Of a stretch of 64,000 nucleotides of DNA, positions 27,444 through 37,440 are shown piece after piece. The notes below the pieces were generated by a model that was not told the DNA's origin, ran no database searches, and saw nothing but the letters and a program-made list of their open reading frames with translations. The stretch comes from Janthinobacterium lividum. GTDB taxonomy: Bacteria > Pseudomonadota > Gammaproteobacteria > Burkholderiales > Burkholderiaceae_D. Location: NCBI RefSeq assembly GCF_034424625.1, contig NZ_CP139976.1:5766001-5830000 (forward strand), given 5' to 3'. The stretch's first letter is position 1, and the number at the start of each line of letters is the position of its first letter. The translations under genes and the position numbers were made by a program.

Positions 27444-29522
27444 TTAGACTAAATTGAGTGCGGACAGCAGCATGTCGATCAGCTTGATGCCGATGAAGGG
27501 CAGGACGATGCCGCCCAGGCCGTAGATCAGCAGGTTGCGGCGCAACAGGCTGGCCGCGCCAATGGCCCGGTATTGCACGCCTTTCAGCGCCAGCGGAATC
27601 AGCACGACGATGATCAATGCATTGAAGATCACGGCCGACATGATGGCCGAGGCGGGACTGGCCAGGTGCATGATGTCCAGCGCTTTTAGCTGCGGATAGG
27701 TGCCCACGAAGGCGGCCGGGATGATGGCGAAGTACTTGGCGATGTCGTTCGAAATCGAGAACGTCGTCAGCGAACCGCGCGTCATCAGCATCTGCTTGCC
27801 GATTTCAACGATTTCCAGCAGCTTGGTGGGATTCGAATCCAGGTCCACCATATTGCCCGCTTCTTTTGCCGCCTGCGTGCCCGAGTTCATGGCCACGGCC
27901 ACGTCGGCCTGGGCCAGCGCCGGCGCATCGTTGGTGCCGTCGCCCGTCATCGCCACCAGGCGGCCTTCGGCCTGGTAGCTGCGAATGAGTTTCAGCTTGT
28001 CTTCCGGCGTCGCTTCGGCGAGGAAATCGTCCACGCCCGCTTCGGCGGCAATCGCCGCTGCCGTCAGCTTGTTGTCGCCCGTGATCATGACAGTCTTGAT
28101 GCCCATGCGGCGCAATTCCGCGAAGCGCTCCTTGATGCCGCCCTTGACGATATCCTTCAGCTCCACGGCGCCCATGACGCGGCCATCGTCAACCACCACC
28201 AGCGGCGTGCTGCCGCGGCGGGCGATGTCGTCGACGGCGCGCCCCACCTCGGCCGGATACGGCTGGCCCAGCGCTTCCACGTACTTCTTCATGGAGTCGG
28301 CCGCGCCCTTGCGCAGCTGGCGTACCTGCTGTTCGCCCGCGATATCCACGCCGCTCATGCGCGTCTGCGCCGTGAAGGGCACGAAGGTGGCGTGCAGGCT
28401 GGCCATCTCGCGTTCGCGGATATTGAACTTCTGCTTGGCCAGCACGACGATGCTGCGCCCTTCCGGCGTTTCATCGGCCAGGGAGGCCAGCTGCGCCGCA
28501 TCGGCCAGCTGCTGCTCCGTCACGCCGGGCGCCGGCACGAAGCTGGACGCCTGGCGGTTGCCCAAGGTAATGGTGCCCGTTTTGTCGAGCAGCAGCACGT
28601 CCACGTCGCCGGCCGCTTCCACGGCGCGGCCCGACGTGGCGATCACATTGGCCTGCATCATGCGGCTCATGCCGGCCACGCCGATGGCGGACAACAGGCC
28701 GCCGATGGTGGTCGGAATCAGGCACACGAGCAGCGCGATCAGCACGGTGATGGTCACCGGCGCGCCACTGCCGGCCGCCGCCACGGAAAACAGCGAATAC
28801 GGCAGCAGGGTCACGGTGACGATCAGGAACACGATCGACAGGGCGACGAGCAGGATCGTCAGGGCGATTTCATTTGGCGTCTTCTGGCGCTTGGCGCCTT
28901 CGACCATGGCGATCATGCGGTCGATGAAGGCTTCGCCAGGGTTGACGGAAACGCGCACCAGCAGCCAGTCCGACAGCACGCGGGTACCGCCCGTCACGGC
29001 GGAAAAGTCGCCGCCCGATTCGCGGATGACGGGCGCCGATTCACCCGTGATGGCGCTCTCGTCGACGGAGGCCACGCCGGCCGTCACTTCGCCGTCGGCG
29101 GGAATCACGTCGCCCGCCTCCACCAGCACCGTCATGCCCTTGCGCAGGTCGGTGGCCGGCGTGGGCAGCCAGGAAGTGCCGTATTTCGGCGTCTGCATTT
29201 TCTTTGCCATCACCGTCTGCTTCAGGGTGCGCAGGGACGCGGCTTGCGCCTTGCTGCGGCCTTCGGCCAGCGCTTCGGCGAAATTCGCGAACAGCACGGT
29301 AAACCACAGCCACACGGCGACGGCGACGATGAAGCCGAATGGCGCTTCGCCCTGGCCATTCAGGGCCTGGATGGCCAGCAGGGTCGTGATGATGCTGCCC
29401 ACGTAGACGACGAACATCACGGGGCTGCGCCACTGCGTGCGGGGGTCGAGTTTTTTGAACGCATCGACGACGGCGGGGCCGATCAGTGCGGAATCGAACA
29501 AGGTCAGGCTTGTGCGTGACAT
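27444..29522 (-). CDS. kdpB: Potassium-transporting P-type ATPase subunit KdpB
   Basis: A 692-residue catalytic subunit that hydrolyses ATP to drive potassium uptake through KdpA. Phosphorylated Asp313 lies in DKTGTIT. The actuator TGES is at 159-162, the hinge [14 protein letters not shown] is in the C-terminal third, and about seven membrane helices surround them. The length is as usual. The ATG follows the kdpA stop by 9 bp. The Ser162 of TGES is also the known inhibitory phosphorylation site in E. coli KdpB and is present. Confidence 0.97.
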   Translation of the reverse strand: MSRTSLTLFDSALIGPAVVDAFKKLDPRTQWRSPVMFVVYVGSIITTLLAIQALNGQGEAPFGFIVAVAVWLWFTVLFANFAEALAEGRSKAQAASLRTLKQTVMAKKMQTPKYGTSWLPTPATDLRKGMTVLVEAGDVIPADGEVTAGVASVDESAITGESAPVIRESGGDFSAVTGGTRVLSDWLLVRVSVNPGEAFIDRMIAMVEGAKRQKTPNEIALTILLVALSIVFLIVTVTLLPYSLFSVAAAGSGAPVTITVLIALLVCLIPTTIGGLLSAIGVAGMSRMMQANVIATSGRAVEAAGDVDVLLLDKTGTITLGNRQASSFVPAPGVTEQQLADAAQLASLADETPEGRSIVVLAKQKFNIREREMASLHATFVPFTAQTRMSGVDIAGEQQVRQLRKGAADSMKKYVEALGQPYPAEVGRAVDDIARRGSTPLVVVDDGRVMGAVELKDIVKGGIKERFAELRRMGIKTVMITGDNKLTAAAIAAEAGVDDFLAEATPEDKLKLIRSYQAEGRLVAMTGDGTNDAPALAQADVAVAMNSGTQAAKEAGNMVDLDSNPTKLLEIVEIGKQMLMTRGSLTTFSISNDIAKYFAIIPAAFVGTYPQLKALDIMHLASPASAIMSAVIFNALIIVVLIPLALKGVQYRAIGAASLLRRNLLIYGLGGIVLPFIGIKLIDMLLSALNLV

Positions 29523-29531
29523 GGTAGCCTC

Positions 29532-31337
29532 TTATTTGATGAAAAGTTGCAGGTGTTCGACGATCGGGCCCAGGGCCAGCGCGGGAACGTAATTCAAAAC
29601 GCCGACGAGCACGACAACGCCGATCAGCAGGCCGATGAACATGGGGCCGTGCGTGGGCATGGTGCCGGCATTGGCCGACAGTCGCTGCTTGGCCGCCAGC
29701 GAACCGGCTACCGCCAGCACGGGCACGATCACGCCGAAGCGGCCGAACCACATGGCGATCGCCAGCATCACGTTGTAGAACGGCGTGTTGGCAGACAGGC
29801 CGGCAAACGCGCTGCCGTTGTTGTTGGCCGCCGACGTGAAGGCGTACAGGATCTCCGAGAAGCCATGCGCGCCCGGATTGGCCACGCCAACCGTGCCCGG
29901 TTCGACCATCACGGCGATCGCCGTGCCCGTCAAGACCAGGGCTGGCGTGACCAGGATGGCCAGCGAGACCATCTTCATTTCATAGGCCTGGATTTTCTTG
30001 CCCAGATATTCGGGCGTGCGGCCTATCATCAGGCCGGCGATGAAGACGGCCAGGATGGCGAACATCAGCATGCCGTACAGGCCCGTGCCCACGCCGCCGA
30101 AAATCACTTCGCCGAACTGCATCAACAGCAGCGGCACCATGCCGCCCAGGGGCATGTAGGAATCGTGCATGGAATTGACGGCGCCGCACGATGCGGCCGT
30201 CGTCACCGCCGCGAACAGGGTCGAGGAGCTGATGCCGAAGCGCGTTTCCTTGCCTTCCATATTGCCGCCCGATTGCAGGCTGCTGGCCTGCTGGTCCACG
30301 CCCAGGGCTTGCAGGGCGGGATTGGCTTGCTGCTCGGCGCTCATCACGCCAGCCGTCATGACGACAAAGATCAGGGTCATGGCGGCCAGCACGGCCCAGC
30401 CCTGGCGCAGGTCGCCCACCATGCGGCCGAAGGTGAAGCACAGGCCGGCGGGGATGATGAAGATGGCCAGCATCTGCAGGAAGTTCGACAGCACGGTGGG
30501 GTTTTCATACGGATGCGAGGAATTGGCGTTGAAGAAGCCGCCGCCATTCGTGCCCAGCAGCTTGATCGACTCCTGCGACGCGACAGGGCCCATGGCGATC
30601 GTCTGCGTCGTCGCCACTTGCGCTTCCATCACGGGCTTGCCGGCCGCATCCAGCACGGGCTGGCCGTCGGCCGTCACTTTCGGCGTTTCATACGCCACGT
30701 GGTCGAGCAGGGTCACTTCCTTGTAGGCGGAAAAATTCTGGATCATGCCTTCGCCCATGAAGACGACGGACAGGGCCAGGGACAACGGCAGCAGGATGTA
30801 CAGGGTCGAGCGCACCAGGTCGACCCAGAAATTGCCGATCGACTTGCCCGAGCGCGAGGCGAAGCCGCGCACCAGCGCGAAGATCACGGCGATGCCGGTG
30901 GCCGCCGAAAAGAAGTTCTGGCACGCCAGGCCCAGCATCTGGGTCAGGTAGCTCATGGTCTGTTCGCCGCCGTAGCCCTGCCAGTTGGTATTGGCGACGA
31001 AGCTGACAGTGGTATTGAACGAGGAATCGGGGCTGACGGCGCCCAGTCCCTGGGGATTCAAGGGCAGGAAGCCCTGCAGGCGCTGCAGGCCGTAGACGAA
31101 GACGGCGCCCACGGTATTGAAGACGATCAGGGCGATGGCATAGCTTTTCCAGCCCATGGCCTTGTCGGCGGGAAGGCCGGACCAGCGGTACAGCAGGTTT
31201 TCCAGCTTTTGCAGCCAGCCCAGGCCGCGCACGGGGCCATCGCCGGCCACCCTGGCCATGTACAGGCCCAGCGGATAGCCGGCGGCCAGCAGCACGGCCA
31301 GGAAAGCCACCAGTAACAATATCGATTGCGTCGTCAT
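29532..31337 (-). CDS. kdpA: Potassium-transporting ATPase subunit KdpA
   Basis: A 601-residue inner-membrane channel-like subunit that selects potassium. About ten hydrophobic segments and the selectivity loops such as LLGTNGGGFFNANSSHPYENP are visible. The ATG at 31337 overlaps the kdpF stop (TGATG) and is well spaced from GGAGG; a GTG one codon earlier is possible. It is part of the kdpFABC operon. Confidence 0.96.
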   Translation of the reverse strand: MTTQSILLLVAFLAVLLAAGYPLGLYMARVAGDGPVRGLGWLQKLENLLYRWSGLPADKAMGWKSYAIALIVFNTVGAVFVYGLQRLQGFLPLNPQGLGAVSPDSSFNTTVSFVANTNWQGYGGEQTMSYLTQMLGLACQNFFSAATGIAVIFALVRGFASRSGKSIGNFWVDLVRSTLYILLPLSLALSVVFMGEGMIQNFSAYKEVTLLDHVAYETPKVTADGQPVLDAAGKPVMEAQVATTQTIAMGPVASQESIKLLGTNGGGFFNANSSHPYENPTVLSNFLQMLAIFIIPAGLCFTFGRMVGDLRQGWAVLAAMTLIFVVMTAGVMSAEQQANPALQALGVDQQASSLQSGGNMEGKETRFGISSSTLFAAVTTAASCGAVNSMHDSYMPLGGMVPLLLMQFGEVIFGGVGTGLYGMLMFAILAVFIAGLMIGRTPEYLGKKIQAYEMKMVSLAILVTPALVLTGTAIAVMVEPGTVGVANPGAHGFSEILYAFTSAANNNGSAFAGLSANTPFYNVMLAIAMWFGRFGVIVPVLAVAGSLAAKQRLSANAGTMPTHGPMFIGLLIGVVVLVGVLNYVPALALGPIVEHLQLFIK

Positions 31338-31426
31338 CACAGTTCCTCCGCCTTCAGCAGCGCCACCAGCAAATACACGAGCAGGCCAGCCGAGACGACG
31401 GCGCCCAGCACATAAAACGCGTTCAT
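31337..31426 (-). CDS. kdpF: Small KdpF subunit
   Basis: A 29-residue single-helix membrane peptide (MNAFYVLGAVVSAGLLVYLL, then VALLKAEEL) that stabilises the Kdp complex. It is the typical KdpF length. The ATG overlaps the stop of a preceding 30-residue ORF (ATGA), and its own TGA overlaps the kdpA ATG. Confidence 0.9.
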   Translation of the reverse strand: MNAFYVLGAVVSAGLLVYLLVALLKAEEL

Positions 31427-31515
31427 TTGACGCTCCCTAATTTGTCGCAGGCGACGGCAAAGCCGGCCGCCACGACGAAAAACACGGCAATCAAGCCGAG
31501 ATACACGAGATCCAT
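31423..31515 (-). CDS. 30-residue membrane peptide at the head of the kdp operon
   Basis: The ORF reads MDLVYLGLIAVFFVVAAGFA followed by VACDKLGSVK: one hydrophobic helix with a short charged tail. It has a strong GAGGGTGGGA-type ribosome site and its stop overlaps the kdpF start. Similar tiny ORFs occur before kdpF in other betaproteobacteria as far as I recall. It may be an extra Kdp subunit or a leader peptide; no function is known. Confidence 0.65.
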   Translation of the reverse strand: MDLVYLGLIAVFFVVAAGFAVACDKLGSVK

Positions 31516-31598
31516 TCCCACCCTCATTCAGGTTTGTTTTGATAGTGAGCAGATTAGCCAAAAGGGTCTAAAAAATTCGTAAAGACTGGGGAGGCAGC

Positions 31599-31615
31599 TG
31601 TAAACAAGATGTAAA
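31599..31615 (-). promoter_or_regulatory. Possible KdpE binding site
   Basis: On the minus strand TTTACA-N5-TTTACA, two direct hexamers spaced by one helical turn (11 bp) in an AT-rich context, 84 bp before the first kdp ORF. The arrangement suits an OmpR-family dimer, and the E. coli KdpE site is similarly T-rich. No clear -10 could be assigned. Confidence 0.4.
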
Positions 31616-31793
31616 AACGGCGGCTTTACCGCATAAAATCCAGCACAATTGGCGCAAAACCACGCGCGCGGCGCACTGTTGTTGCCTTGGAGTAGCGCTA
31701 TTGCCCGCCGATCAAGATAGAATGCGCGAGCGTCCGCACAAGGACGCCAAGCCTGCCGCACTGCCCTCCCCCAGTGACGCTGGACGGGATATA

Positions 31794-31809
31794 CTGTATA
31801 TTCATACAG
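31794..31809. promoter_or_regulatory. LexA (SOS) box upstream of parE
   Basis: CTGT-ATATTCAT-ACAG, an exact CTGT-N8-ACAG with TA before it and an AT-rich spacer, as in strong E. coli-type SOS boxes also used by betaproteobacteria. It lies 79 bp before the parE start. A TATACT at 31790-31795 overlaps it and could be a -10. Confidence 0.75.
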
Positions 31810-31888
31810 TTATCGCCGCCGCTGTCATTGCGCCCGCAGTGCCCTGGCCTGGCGTTCCAACCACTGTCTTTATTTAGCTTGAACACGT

Positions 31889-33886
31889 ATGGCCACTAAA
31901 AAACCAGCATCCGACTACAGCGAATCATCCATCCGTGTCCTGAAAGGACTGGAACCCGTCAAGCAGCGCCCGGGGATGTACACCCGCACTGAAAATCCGC
32001 TGCACATCATTCAGGAAGTGATCGACAATGCCTCCGACGAGGCGCTGGGCGGTCATTGCACGCATATCGCCGTCACGCAAAACACGGATGGCAGCATTAC
32101 CGTCGAAGACAATGGCCGCGGCATTCCCGTCGGCCTGCACCCGGAAGAAGGCGTGCCGACGGTGGAAATCGTGTTTACACGGCTGCACGCGGGCGGCAAG
32201 TTCGACAAGGGTTCGGGCGGCGCCTACGCGTTCTCGGGCGGTCTGCACGGCGTCGGCGTGTCCGTCACCAATGCGCTGTCGACGCGCCTGGAAATCACCG
32301 TCTGGCGCAAGGAAAGCGACGGCAACGGCTTGCACCACATGGTGTTTGCGAATGGCGACGTGATCGAGCCCTTGAATTCCCGCCCCGCCCCGCGCGACGG
32401 CAAGAAGTCGGGCACGCGCGTCACGGCCTGGCCCGACGCAAAATATTTTGATTCGCCCAACATCTCGCAAACGGAGCTGCAACGCCTGCTGCGCTCGAAA
32501 GCCGTGCTGCTGCCGGGCGTCACCGTGACGCTCACCAACGCGAAGACGGGCGACACGCAGACCTGGCAGTACGCGGAAGGCTTGCGCGGCTACCTGACCG
32601 AAACGCTGGCGCAGGTATCGAATGGCGAAACCCTGATTCCCCTGTTCGAAGGCGCGCAATACGCGGGCCCGGACTCGGAAGGCTTTGCCGAAGGCGAAGG
32701 CGCGGCCTGGGTGGTGGCGTGGACGGAAGAAGGCGCCATCGTGCGCGAGTCGTATGTCAACCTGATCCCCACCTCGAATGGCGGCACGCACGAATCGGGC
32801 TTGCGCGACGGCCTGTTCGGCGCCGTGAAGAACTTCGTCGAAATGCACTCGCTGCTGCCGAAAGGCGTGAAGCTGCTACCGGAAGACGTGTTCGCGCGCG
32901 CTTCCTTCGTGCTGTCGGCCAAGGTGCTGGACCCGCAATTCCAGGGCCAGATCAAGGAACGCCTGAACTCGCGCGACGCCGTGCGCCTCGTCTCGACCTT
33001 CACCAAGCCGCCGCTGGAACTGTGGCTGAACCAGCACGTCGACTACGGCAAGAAGCTGGCCGATCTCGTGATCAAGCAGGCGCAGTCGCGCCAGCGCTCG
33101 CTGCAAAAAGTGGAAAAGAAAAAATCCTCGGGCGTCGCCGTCCTTCCCGGCAAGCTGACCGACTGCGAATCGTCGGACATCGCGCGCAATGAACTGTTCC
33201 TCGTCGAGGGCGACTCGGCGGGCGGTTCGGCCAAGATGGGGCGCGACAAGGAATTCCAGGCCATCCTGCCCCTGCGCGGCAAGGTCTTGAACTCGTGGGA
33301 AACGGACCGCGACCGCCTGTTCGCGAATAACGAGATCCACGACATTGCCGTCGCCATCGGCGTCGATCCGCACAGCGTGGGCGATACGCCCGACCTGTCC
33401 GGCCTGCGCTACGGCAAGATCTGCATCCTGTCCGACGCGGACGTGGACGGCTCGCACATCCAGGTACTGCTGCTGACGCTCTTCTTCAAGCACTTCCCGG
33501 CCCTGATCAACAAGGGACACATCTGCATCGCCCGTCCGCCTTTGTACCGCGTGGATGCGCCGGCGCGCGGCAAGAAGCCGATGCAGAAAATCTATGCGCT
33601 CGACGACGGCGAACTGCTCGCCATCGAGGACAAGCTGCGCAAGGAAGGCGTGAAACAGGGCGCCTGGTCGATCTCGCGCTTCAAGGGCCTGGGCGAGATG
33701 AACGCCGAGCAGTTGTGGGAAACGACGATGAACCCGGACACGCGCCGTTTGCTGCCAGTCACGCTCGGTGAAGTCGACCACATGGCCTCGGCCTCCCGCT
33801 TCAATATGTTGATGGGCAAAGGCGAAGCGGCCGGACGCCGCGCCTGGATCGAAGAACACGGCAATGAGGCGGAGGCGGATATCTGA
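31889..33886 (+). CDS. parE: DNA topoisomerase IV subunit B
   Basis: A 665-residue ATPase subunit of topoisomerase IV, which unlinks daughter chromosomes. The GHKL ATP site includes EVIDNASDEALGG, the GRGIPVG loop and the GLHGVGVS motif. The TOPRIM domain has LVEGDSAGGSAK and DADVDGSHI. The length and order are typical. Its TGA overlaps the ATG of the hscC-like gene (TGATG), and the parC partner lies two genes further on. Confidence 0.96.
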   Translation: MATKKPASDYSESSIRVLKGLEPVKQRPGMYTRTENPLHIIQEVIDNASDEALGGHCTHIAVTQNTDGSITVEDNGRGIPVGLHPEEGVPTVEIVFTRLHAGGKFDKGSGGAYAFSGGLHGVGVSVTNALSTRLEITVWRKESDGNGLHHMVFANGDVIEPLNSRPAPRDGKKSGTRVTAWPDAKYFDSPNISQTELQRLLRSKAVLLPGVTVTLTNAKTGDTQTWQYAEGLRGYLTETLAQVSNGETLIPLFEGAQYAGPDSEGFAEGEGAAWVVAWTEEGAIVRESYVNLIPTSNGGTHESGLRDGLFGAVKNFVEMHSLLPKGVKLLPEDVFARASFVLSAKVLDPQFQGQIKERLNSRDAVRLVSTFTKPPLELWLNQHVDYGKKLADLVIKQAQSRQRSLQKVEKKKSSGVAVLPGKLTDCESSDIARNELFLVEGDSAGGSAKMGRDKEFQAILPLRGKVLNSWETDRDRLFANNEIHDIAVAIGVDPHSVGDTPDLSGLRYGKICILSDADVDGSHIQVLLLTLFFKHFPALINKGHICIARPPLYRVDAPARGKKPMQKIYALDDGELLAIEDKLRKEGVKQGAWSISRFKGLGEMNAEQLWETTMNPDTRRLLPVTLGEVDHMASASRFNMLMGKGEAAGRRAWIEEHGNEAEADI

Positions 33887-35595
33887 TGATCATCGGTATC
33901 GACCTGGGCACCACCAACAGCCTGGTCGCCATCTGGCGCGATGGCAAGGCTTCCATCATCCCGAATGCGCTCGGTGAACACCTGACGCCATCGTGCGTCA
34001 GCATCGACGACGACGGCACCGTGCTGGTGGGCCGCGCCGCGCGCGAGCGCCTGCAGACGCACCCGCAGCTGACGGCGGCCGTCTTCAAGCGCTACATGGG
34101 CAGTGAAAAGAAGATCACTCTCGGCACGCAGCAATTCCGTCCGGAAGAGCTGTCGTCGATGGTGCTGCGCGCGCTGAAGGAAGATGCCGAAGCCTTCTTG
34201 GGGCACAAGATCGAGGAAGCCATCATCACCGTGCCCGCGTATTTCAGCGATGCGCAGCGCAAGGCCACGCGCATCGCCGGCCAGCTGGCGGGCTTGCGCG
34301 TGGAGCGCCTGCTGAACGAACCGACGGCCGCCGCGCTGGCCTACGGCATCCGCGACAAGGAACAGGAAAGCAAATTCCTCGTCTTCGACCTGGGTGGCGG
34401 CACCTTCGACGTGTCGATCCTGGAGCTGTTCGAAGGCGTGATGGAAGTGCGCGCCTCGGCCGGCGACAATTTTCTGGGCGGCGAAGACTTCGTCACCGTG
34501 CTGGTCGACGCCTTTTTGGAAGGCAGCGGCTTGCGCGATGCGGCCGGCAGCCGCCTGTTCGACCCGCGCCAGCAGCAGCTGCTGCGCGATGAGGCAGAGC
34601 GCGTCAAGCGCCTGCTGTCGGACCAGCCATCCGTGCGCATGGCCACGCGCTACCAGGACAAGGAATACAGCTGGGAGATCAGCGAAGACAAACTGGCGCA
34701 ATTGTGCGAGCCCCTGCTGGCCCGCCTGCGCCTGCCCGTGGAACGGGCGCTGCGCGACGCCACCATCCGCGCGGCGGAATTGAATGAAGTAGTGCTGGCC
34801 GGCGGCGCCACGCGCATGCCGCTGGTGCGCAAACTCGTCTCGCGCATGTTCGGCCGCTTCCCCGCCATCCACCTGGATCCGGACGAAGCCGTGGCGCTGG
34901 GCGCCGCCGTGCAAGCAGGGCTCAAGATGCGCGACGCGGCGCTCGACGAAGTGGTCATGACGGACGTGGCGCCGTACTCGCTGGGCATTTCCATTTCGCG
35001 CCAGGTCGGCGCGAACCAGTATGAAGGCGGGCATTACCTGCCCATCATCGAGCGCAATTCCGTGGTGCCCGTCTCGCGCACGGAAAACATCACCACCATC
35101 CACGACAACCAGAAGGAAATCAACGTGGCGATCTTCCAGGGCGAGTCGCGCCTGGTGGCCGACAACGTTTTCCTCGGCAAGATCAGCTTCCCGATACCCG
35201 CGAAAAAGGCGGGCGAAATCGGCATCGACGTGCGCTTCACCTACGATGTCAGCGGCGTGCTGGAAGCGGAAGTGACCGTGCTGGAAACGCAGGAAAAGCA
35301 CAAGATGGTCATCAGCGACAACGCGGGCGTGATGACGCCGGAACAGATCGAGCAGCGCTTTGCGGAACTGGCCGACCTGAAGATCCACCCGCGCGAGCAG
35401 ATGGAAAACCGCACCCTGGTCACGCGCGCCGACCGGCTGTACGAACAGTCTCTGGGCGACGTGCGCCAGTACCTGGCGGCGCACACGGCCAACTTCCAGG
35501 CCGCGCTGGAAACACAGGACCCGAACACCATCCGCAAGGCACGCCAGGCGCTCGACGAAGTGTTGCGCCAGGTCGAGAGCGAGAGCTTCCTGTAA
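33886..35595 (+). CDS. hscC: Hsp70-family chaperone, HscC type
   Basis: A 569-residue Hsp70 shorter than DnaK. The ATPase domain has [13 protein letters not shown], the phosphate loop [13 protein letters not shown] and [11 protein letters not shown]. The substrate domain is present (about 380-490), while the lid is short and ends SESFL without the DnaK EEVD-like tail. This matches E. coli HscC. It is translationally coupled to parE and followed at once by a J-like membrane protein, its probable partner, as hscC and djlC are adjacent in E. coli. Confidence 0.9.
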   Translation: MIIGIDLGTTNSLVAIWRDGKASIIPNALGEHLTPSCVSIDDDGTVLVGRAARERLQTHPQLTAAVFKRYMGSEKKITLGTQQFRPEELSSMVLRALKEDAEAFLGHKIEEAIITVPAYFSDAQRKATRIAGQLAGLRVERLLNEPTAAALAYGIRDKEQESKFLVFDLGGGTFDVSILELFEGVMEVRASAGDNFLGGEDFVTVLVDAFLEGSGLRDAAGSRLFDPRQQQLLRDEAERVKRLLSDQPSVRMATRYQDKEYSWEISEDKLAQLCEPLLARLRLPVERALRDATIRAAELNEVVLAGGATRMPLVRKLVSRMFGRFPAIHLDPDEAVALGAAVQAGLKMRDAALDEVVMTDVAPYSLGISISRQVGANQYEGGHYLPIIERNSVVPVSRTENITTIHDNQKEINVAIFQGESRLVADNVFLGKISFPIPAKKAGEIGIDVRFTYDVSGVLEAEVTVLETQEKHKMVISDNAGVMTPEQIEQRFAELADLKIHPREQMENRTLVTRADRLYEQSLGDVRQYLAAHTANFQAALETQDPNTIRKARQALDEVLRQVESESFL

Positions 35596-37392
35596 ATGGA
35601 CTGCGGCATGGACAACGGACAGCGCAGCCTGTGGGCAATCCTGGGCACGGAGCCGACGGGCGACGAGCGCACCCTCAAGCGCGCGTATGCGAAGCGTCTG
35701 AAGGTGACGCGTCCCGAAGACGATCCGGCCGCCTTCCAGGAACTGCGCGAAGCGTATGAATACGCGCTGCGCCATGCGCACCTGTTTGCCGAGGAATTGC
35801 CGGAACCGCCAGCGGCCGAAGCGGAAGCGCCAGAAGCACCGCCGATGGAACCGGCCGACTTGTGGGGCGTCATCGACGAACCCGCGCAGGAGCCGCCCGC
35901 AGAACTGTGGGGCGTCATAGCCCAGGAGCAGACGCCGCCGCCAGAACAATGGGGCGTGGTCGCCATCGATCCGGCGCAGGAAGCGGACAACCTGTGGCAG
36001 GGCTGCCTGGCGCTGACGCGGCACGCGGATGCCGGCGAGGTGCTGGCCCGCATCCTGCAGGACGACGCCATGCTGAATCTCGACGTGCGCGAGGAATTCG
36101 ATCTGTGCGCGCTGCGCTATTGCGCCAGCGCCGGCTATACGCTGCCGCTGCGCCAGGCCCTGTTCGAACAGCTGGGCTGGGACCACGATTTTTCCTACCT
36201 GGCGCGCAGCCATGCGGACCTGGTGCGCGGCGCCGTGCAGCGCTACCGGGCCGACCGCTCGTTTGCCCATTTCAGCGACAACCGCGACAGCTATCCCGGC
36301 CTGGACTGCATCATGTCGCAGCAGGCACCAAGCGCCTACGCGCGCCAGCTGTTCGATCAAAAATTCAACCTGCAGCTGCGCGAACTGCTGCACGCGATAC
36401 GCTGGCAGCACGGCGAAATGCTGGCTTACAAGCTCGATACGGACCTGTTCGAGCAATGGGAACAGGCCGTCCATGCCAAGCGCTACTTCAAGCAGACGGC
36501 GCTGGCCTCGGGCGGCCTGGGTTTCGTGCTGCACTTCATGCTCGCTGGCGTGCTCGATGCGGCCGGCTTCAAGCTCGGCGACACGGCCGCCTATGCCAGC
36601 CTGCTGGGCTTCCAGGCGCTCGCCTTTGCCCTGCTGGCCATGCATGCCTTGCGCTGGCCGGCGCCCCTGTTCGCGCGGTTCGACACGCTGCAGGAACGCC
36701 TGCCCACGCTGTGGCTGCGGCCCGGCTTGCGGCAACTGGGCTGGATCGTGCCCTACCTCGTGCTGGCGCTGCTGCTGTTCCTGCCCGAACGCAGCGAGAC
36801 CATGCGCCTCGTTACCGCGGCCGGCTTGTGCGCGTCGGCCCTGCTCGCGTACGCGATGAACCGCCAACTGCTGCATGGCATGCTGCTGCTCCTGTGCCTC
36901 GGCCTGTCGCTGTTCGCCGCCATGTTCATGAGCGGCAAAGGCCCTGCGGCGCTGGCCATCGGCGAGGCCATGCCATTGATATTCTGCCTGGCGGCGCTGG
37001 CCCTGCGCAGCGCCACCGGCCTGTATGGCGATTGCGGCTTCCCCGAGGCGCTCTTGCCCCGCCTGCGCGCGGCATGGCTGATCGGCTGCGCGGGCTTGCT
37101 GTCGCTACTGTATGTGCAACAGCTGCCGGCCGCCCTTGTCGGCGCCGCGCTGTATGCCTGGTCGTGCTCCGGCTTGCTGTTTTCGCCCACCGATTTCAAA
37201 TGGAAGACGATCTGGCCGGTGGTGCTGGTGCCTTCGCTCGCCAGCTTCGTGCTGGCCGGCCACGCCCCGGCCATCCGCGCCATGCCGATGATGCATAACA
37301 GTGTCGAGCTGGCCCTGGCCGTGCTGTATCTGACCTTGCGCTACATGTATCTGACGTATGGCAAGTCTTTTTCCAAACCTGGGCTGTCATAA
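35596..37392 (+). CDS. J-domain-like membrane protein lacking HPD, partner of HscC
   Basis: A 598-residue protein. Residues about 10-60 form a J-like fold (ILGTEP, LKRAYAKRLK, FQELREAYEYAL), but the loop that should hold His-Pro-Asp reads Arg39-Pro40-Glu41. An acidic Pro-rich stretch follows, in which a short WGVI-type segment recurs three times (about 89-125). A soluble part runs to about 295, then roughly eight to nine hydrophobic segments fill the C-terminus. It starts immediately after the hscC stop. The layout resembles the DjlB/DjlC type of anchored J proteins. Confidence 0.75.
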   Translation: MDCGMDNGQRSLWAILGTEPTGDERTLKRAYAKRLKVTRPEDDPAAFQELREAYEYALRHAHLFAEELPEPPAAEAEAPEAPPMEPADLWGVIDEPAQEPPAELWGVIAQEQTPPPEQWGVVAIDPAQEADNLWQGCLALTRHADAGEVLARILQDDAMLNLDVREEFDLCALRYCASAGYTLPLRQALFEQLGWDHDFSYLARSHADLVRGAVQRYRADRSFAHFSDNRDSYPGLDCIMSQQAPSAYARQLFDQKFNLQLRELLHAIRWQHGEMLAYKLDTDLFEQWEQAVHAKRYFKQTALASGGLGFVLHFMLAGVLDAAGFKLGDTAAYASLLGFQALAFALLAMHALRWPAPLFARFDTLQERLPTLWLRPGLRQLGWIVPYLVLALLLFLPERSETMRLVTAAGLCASALLAYAMNRQLLHGMLLLLCLGLSLFAAMFMSGKGPAALAIGEAMPLIFCLAALALRSATGLYGDCGFPEALLPRLRAAWLIGCAGLLSLLYVQQLPAALVGAALYAWSCSGLLFSPTDFKWKTIWPVVLVPSLASFVLAGHAPAIRAMPMMHNSVELALAVLYLTLRYMYLTYGKSFSKPGLS

Positions 37393-37440
37393 TCAGCCCC
37401 ACGAATTCAACCGCAACCACTTAACACCGAAACAAGCGCC

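Larger units (their letters stand above)
31516..31888. other. Divergent intergenic region between kdp and parE (373 bp)
   Basis: It contains the LexA box and a possible KdpE site described separately. No other gene is supported; a minus-strand open frame at 31698-31886 has no ribosome site or family. Confidence 0.5.

Noticed and set aside
31698..31886. A 62-codon minus-strand ORF over the LexA box
   Set aside because: No ribosome site, no family, and it covers the probable regulatory region.
33592..36876. A 1094-codon minus-strand open frame opposite parE, hscC and the J-like gene
   Set aside because: Antisense to three clear genes; composition typical of reverse-frame shadow.
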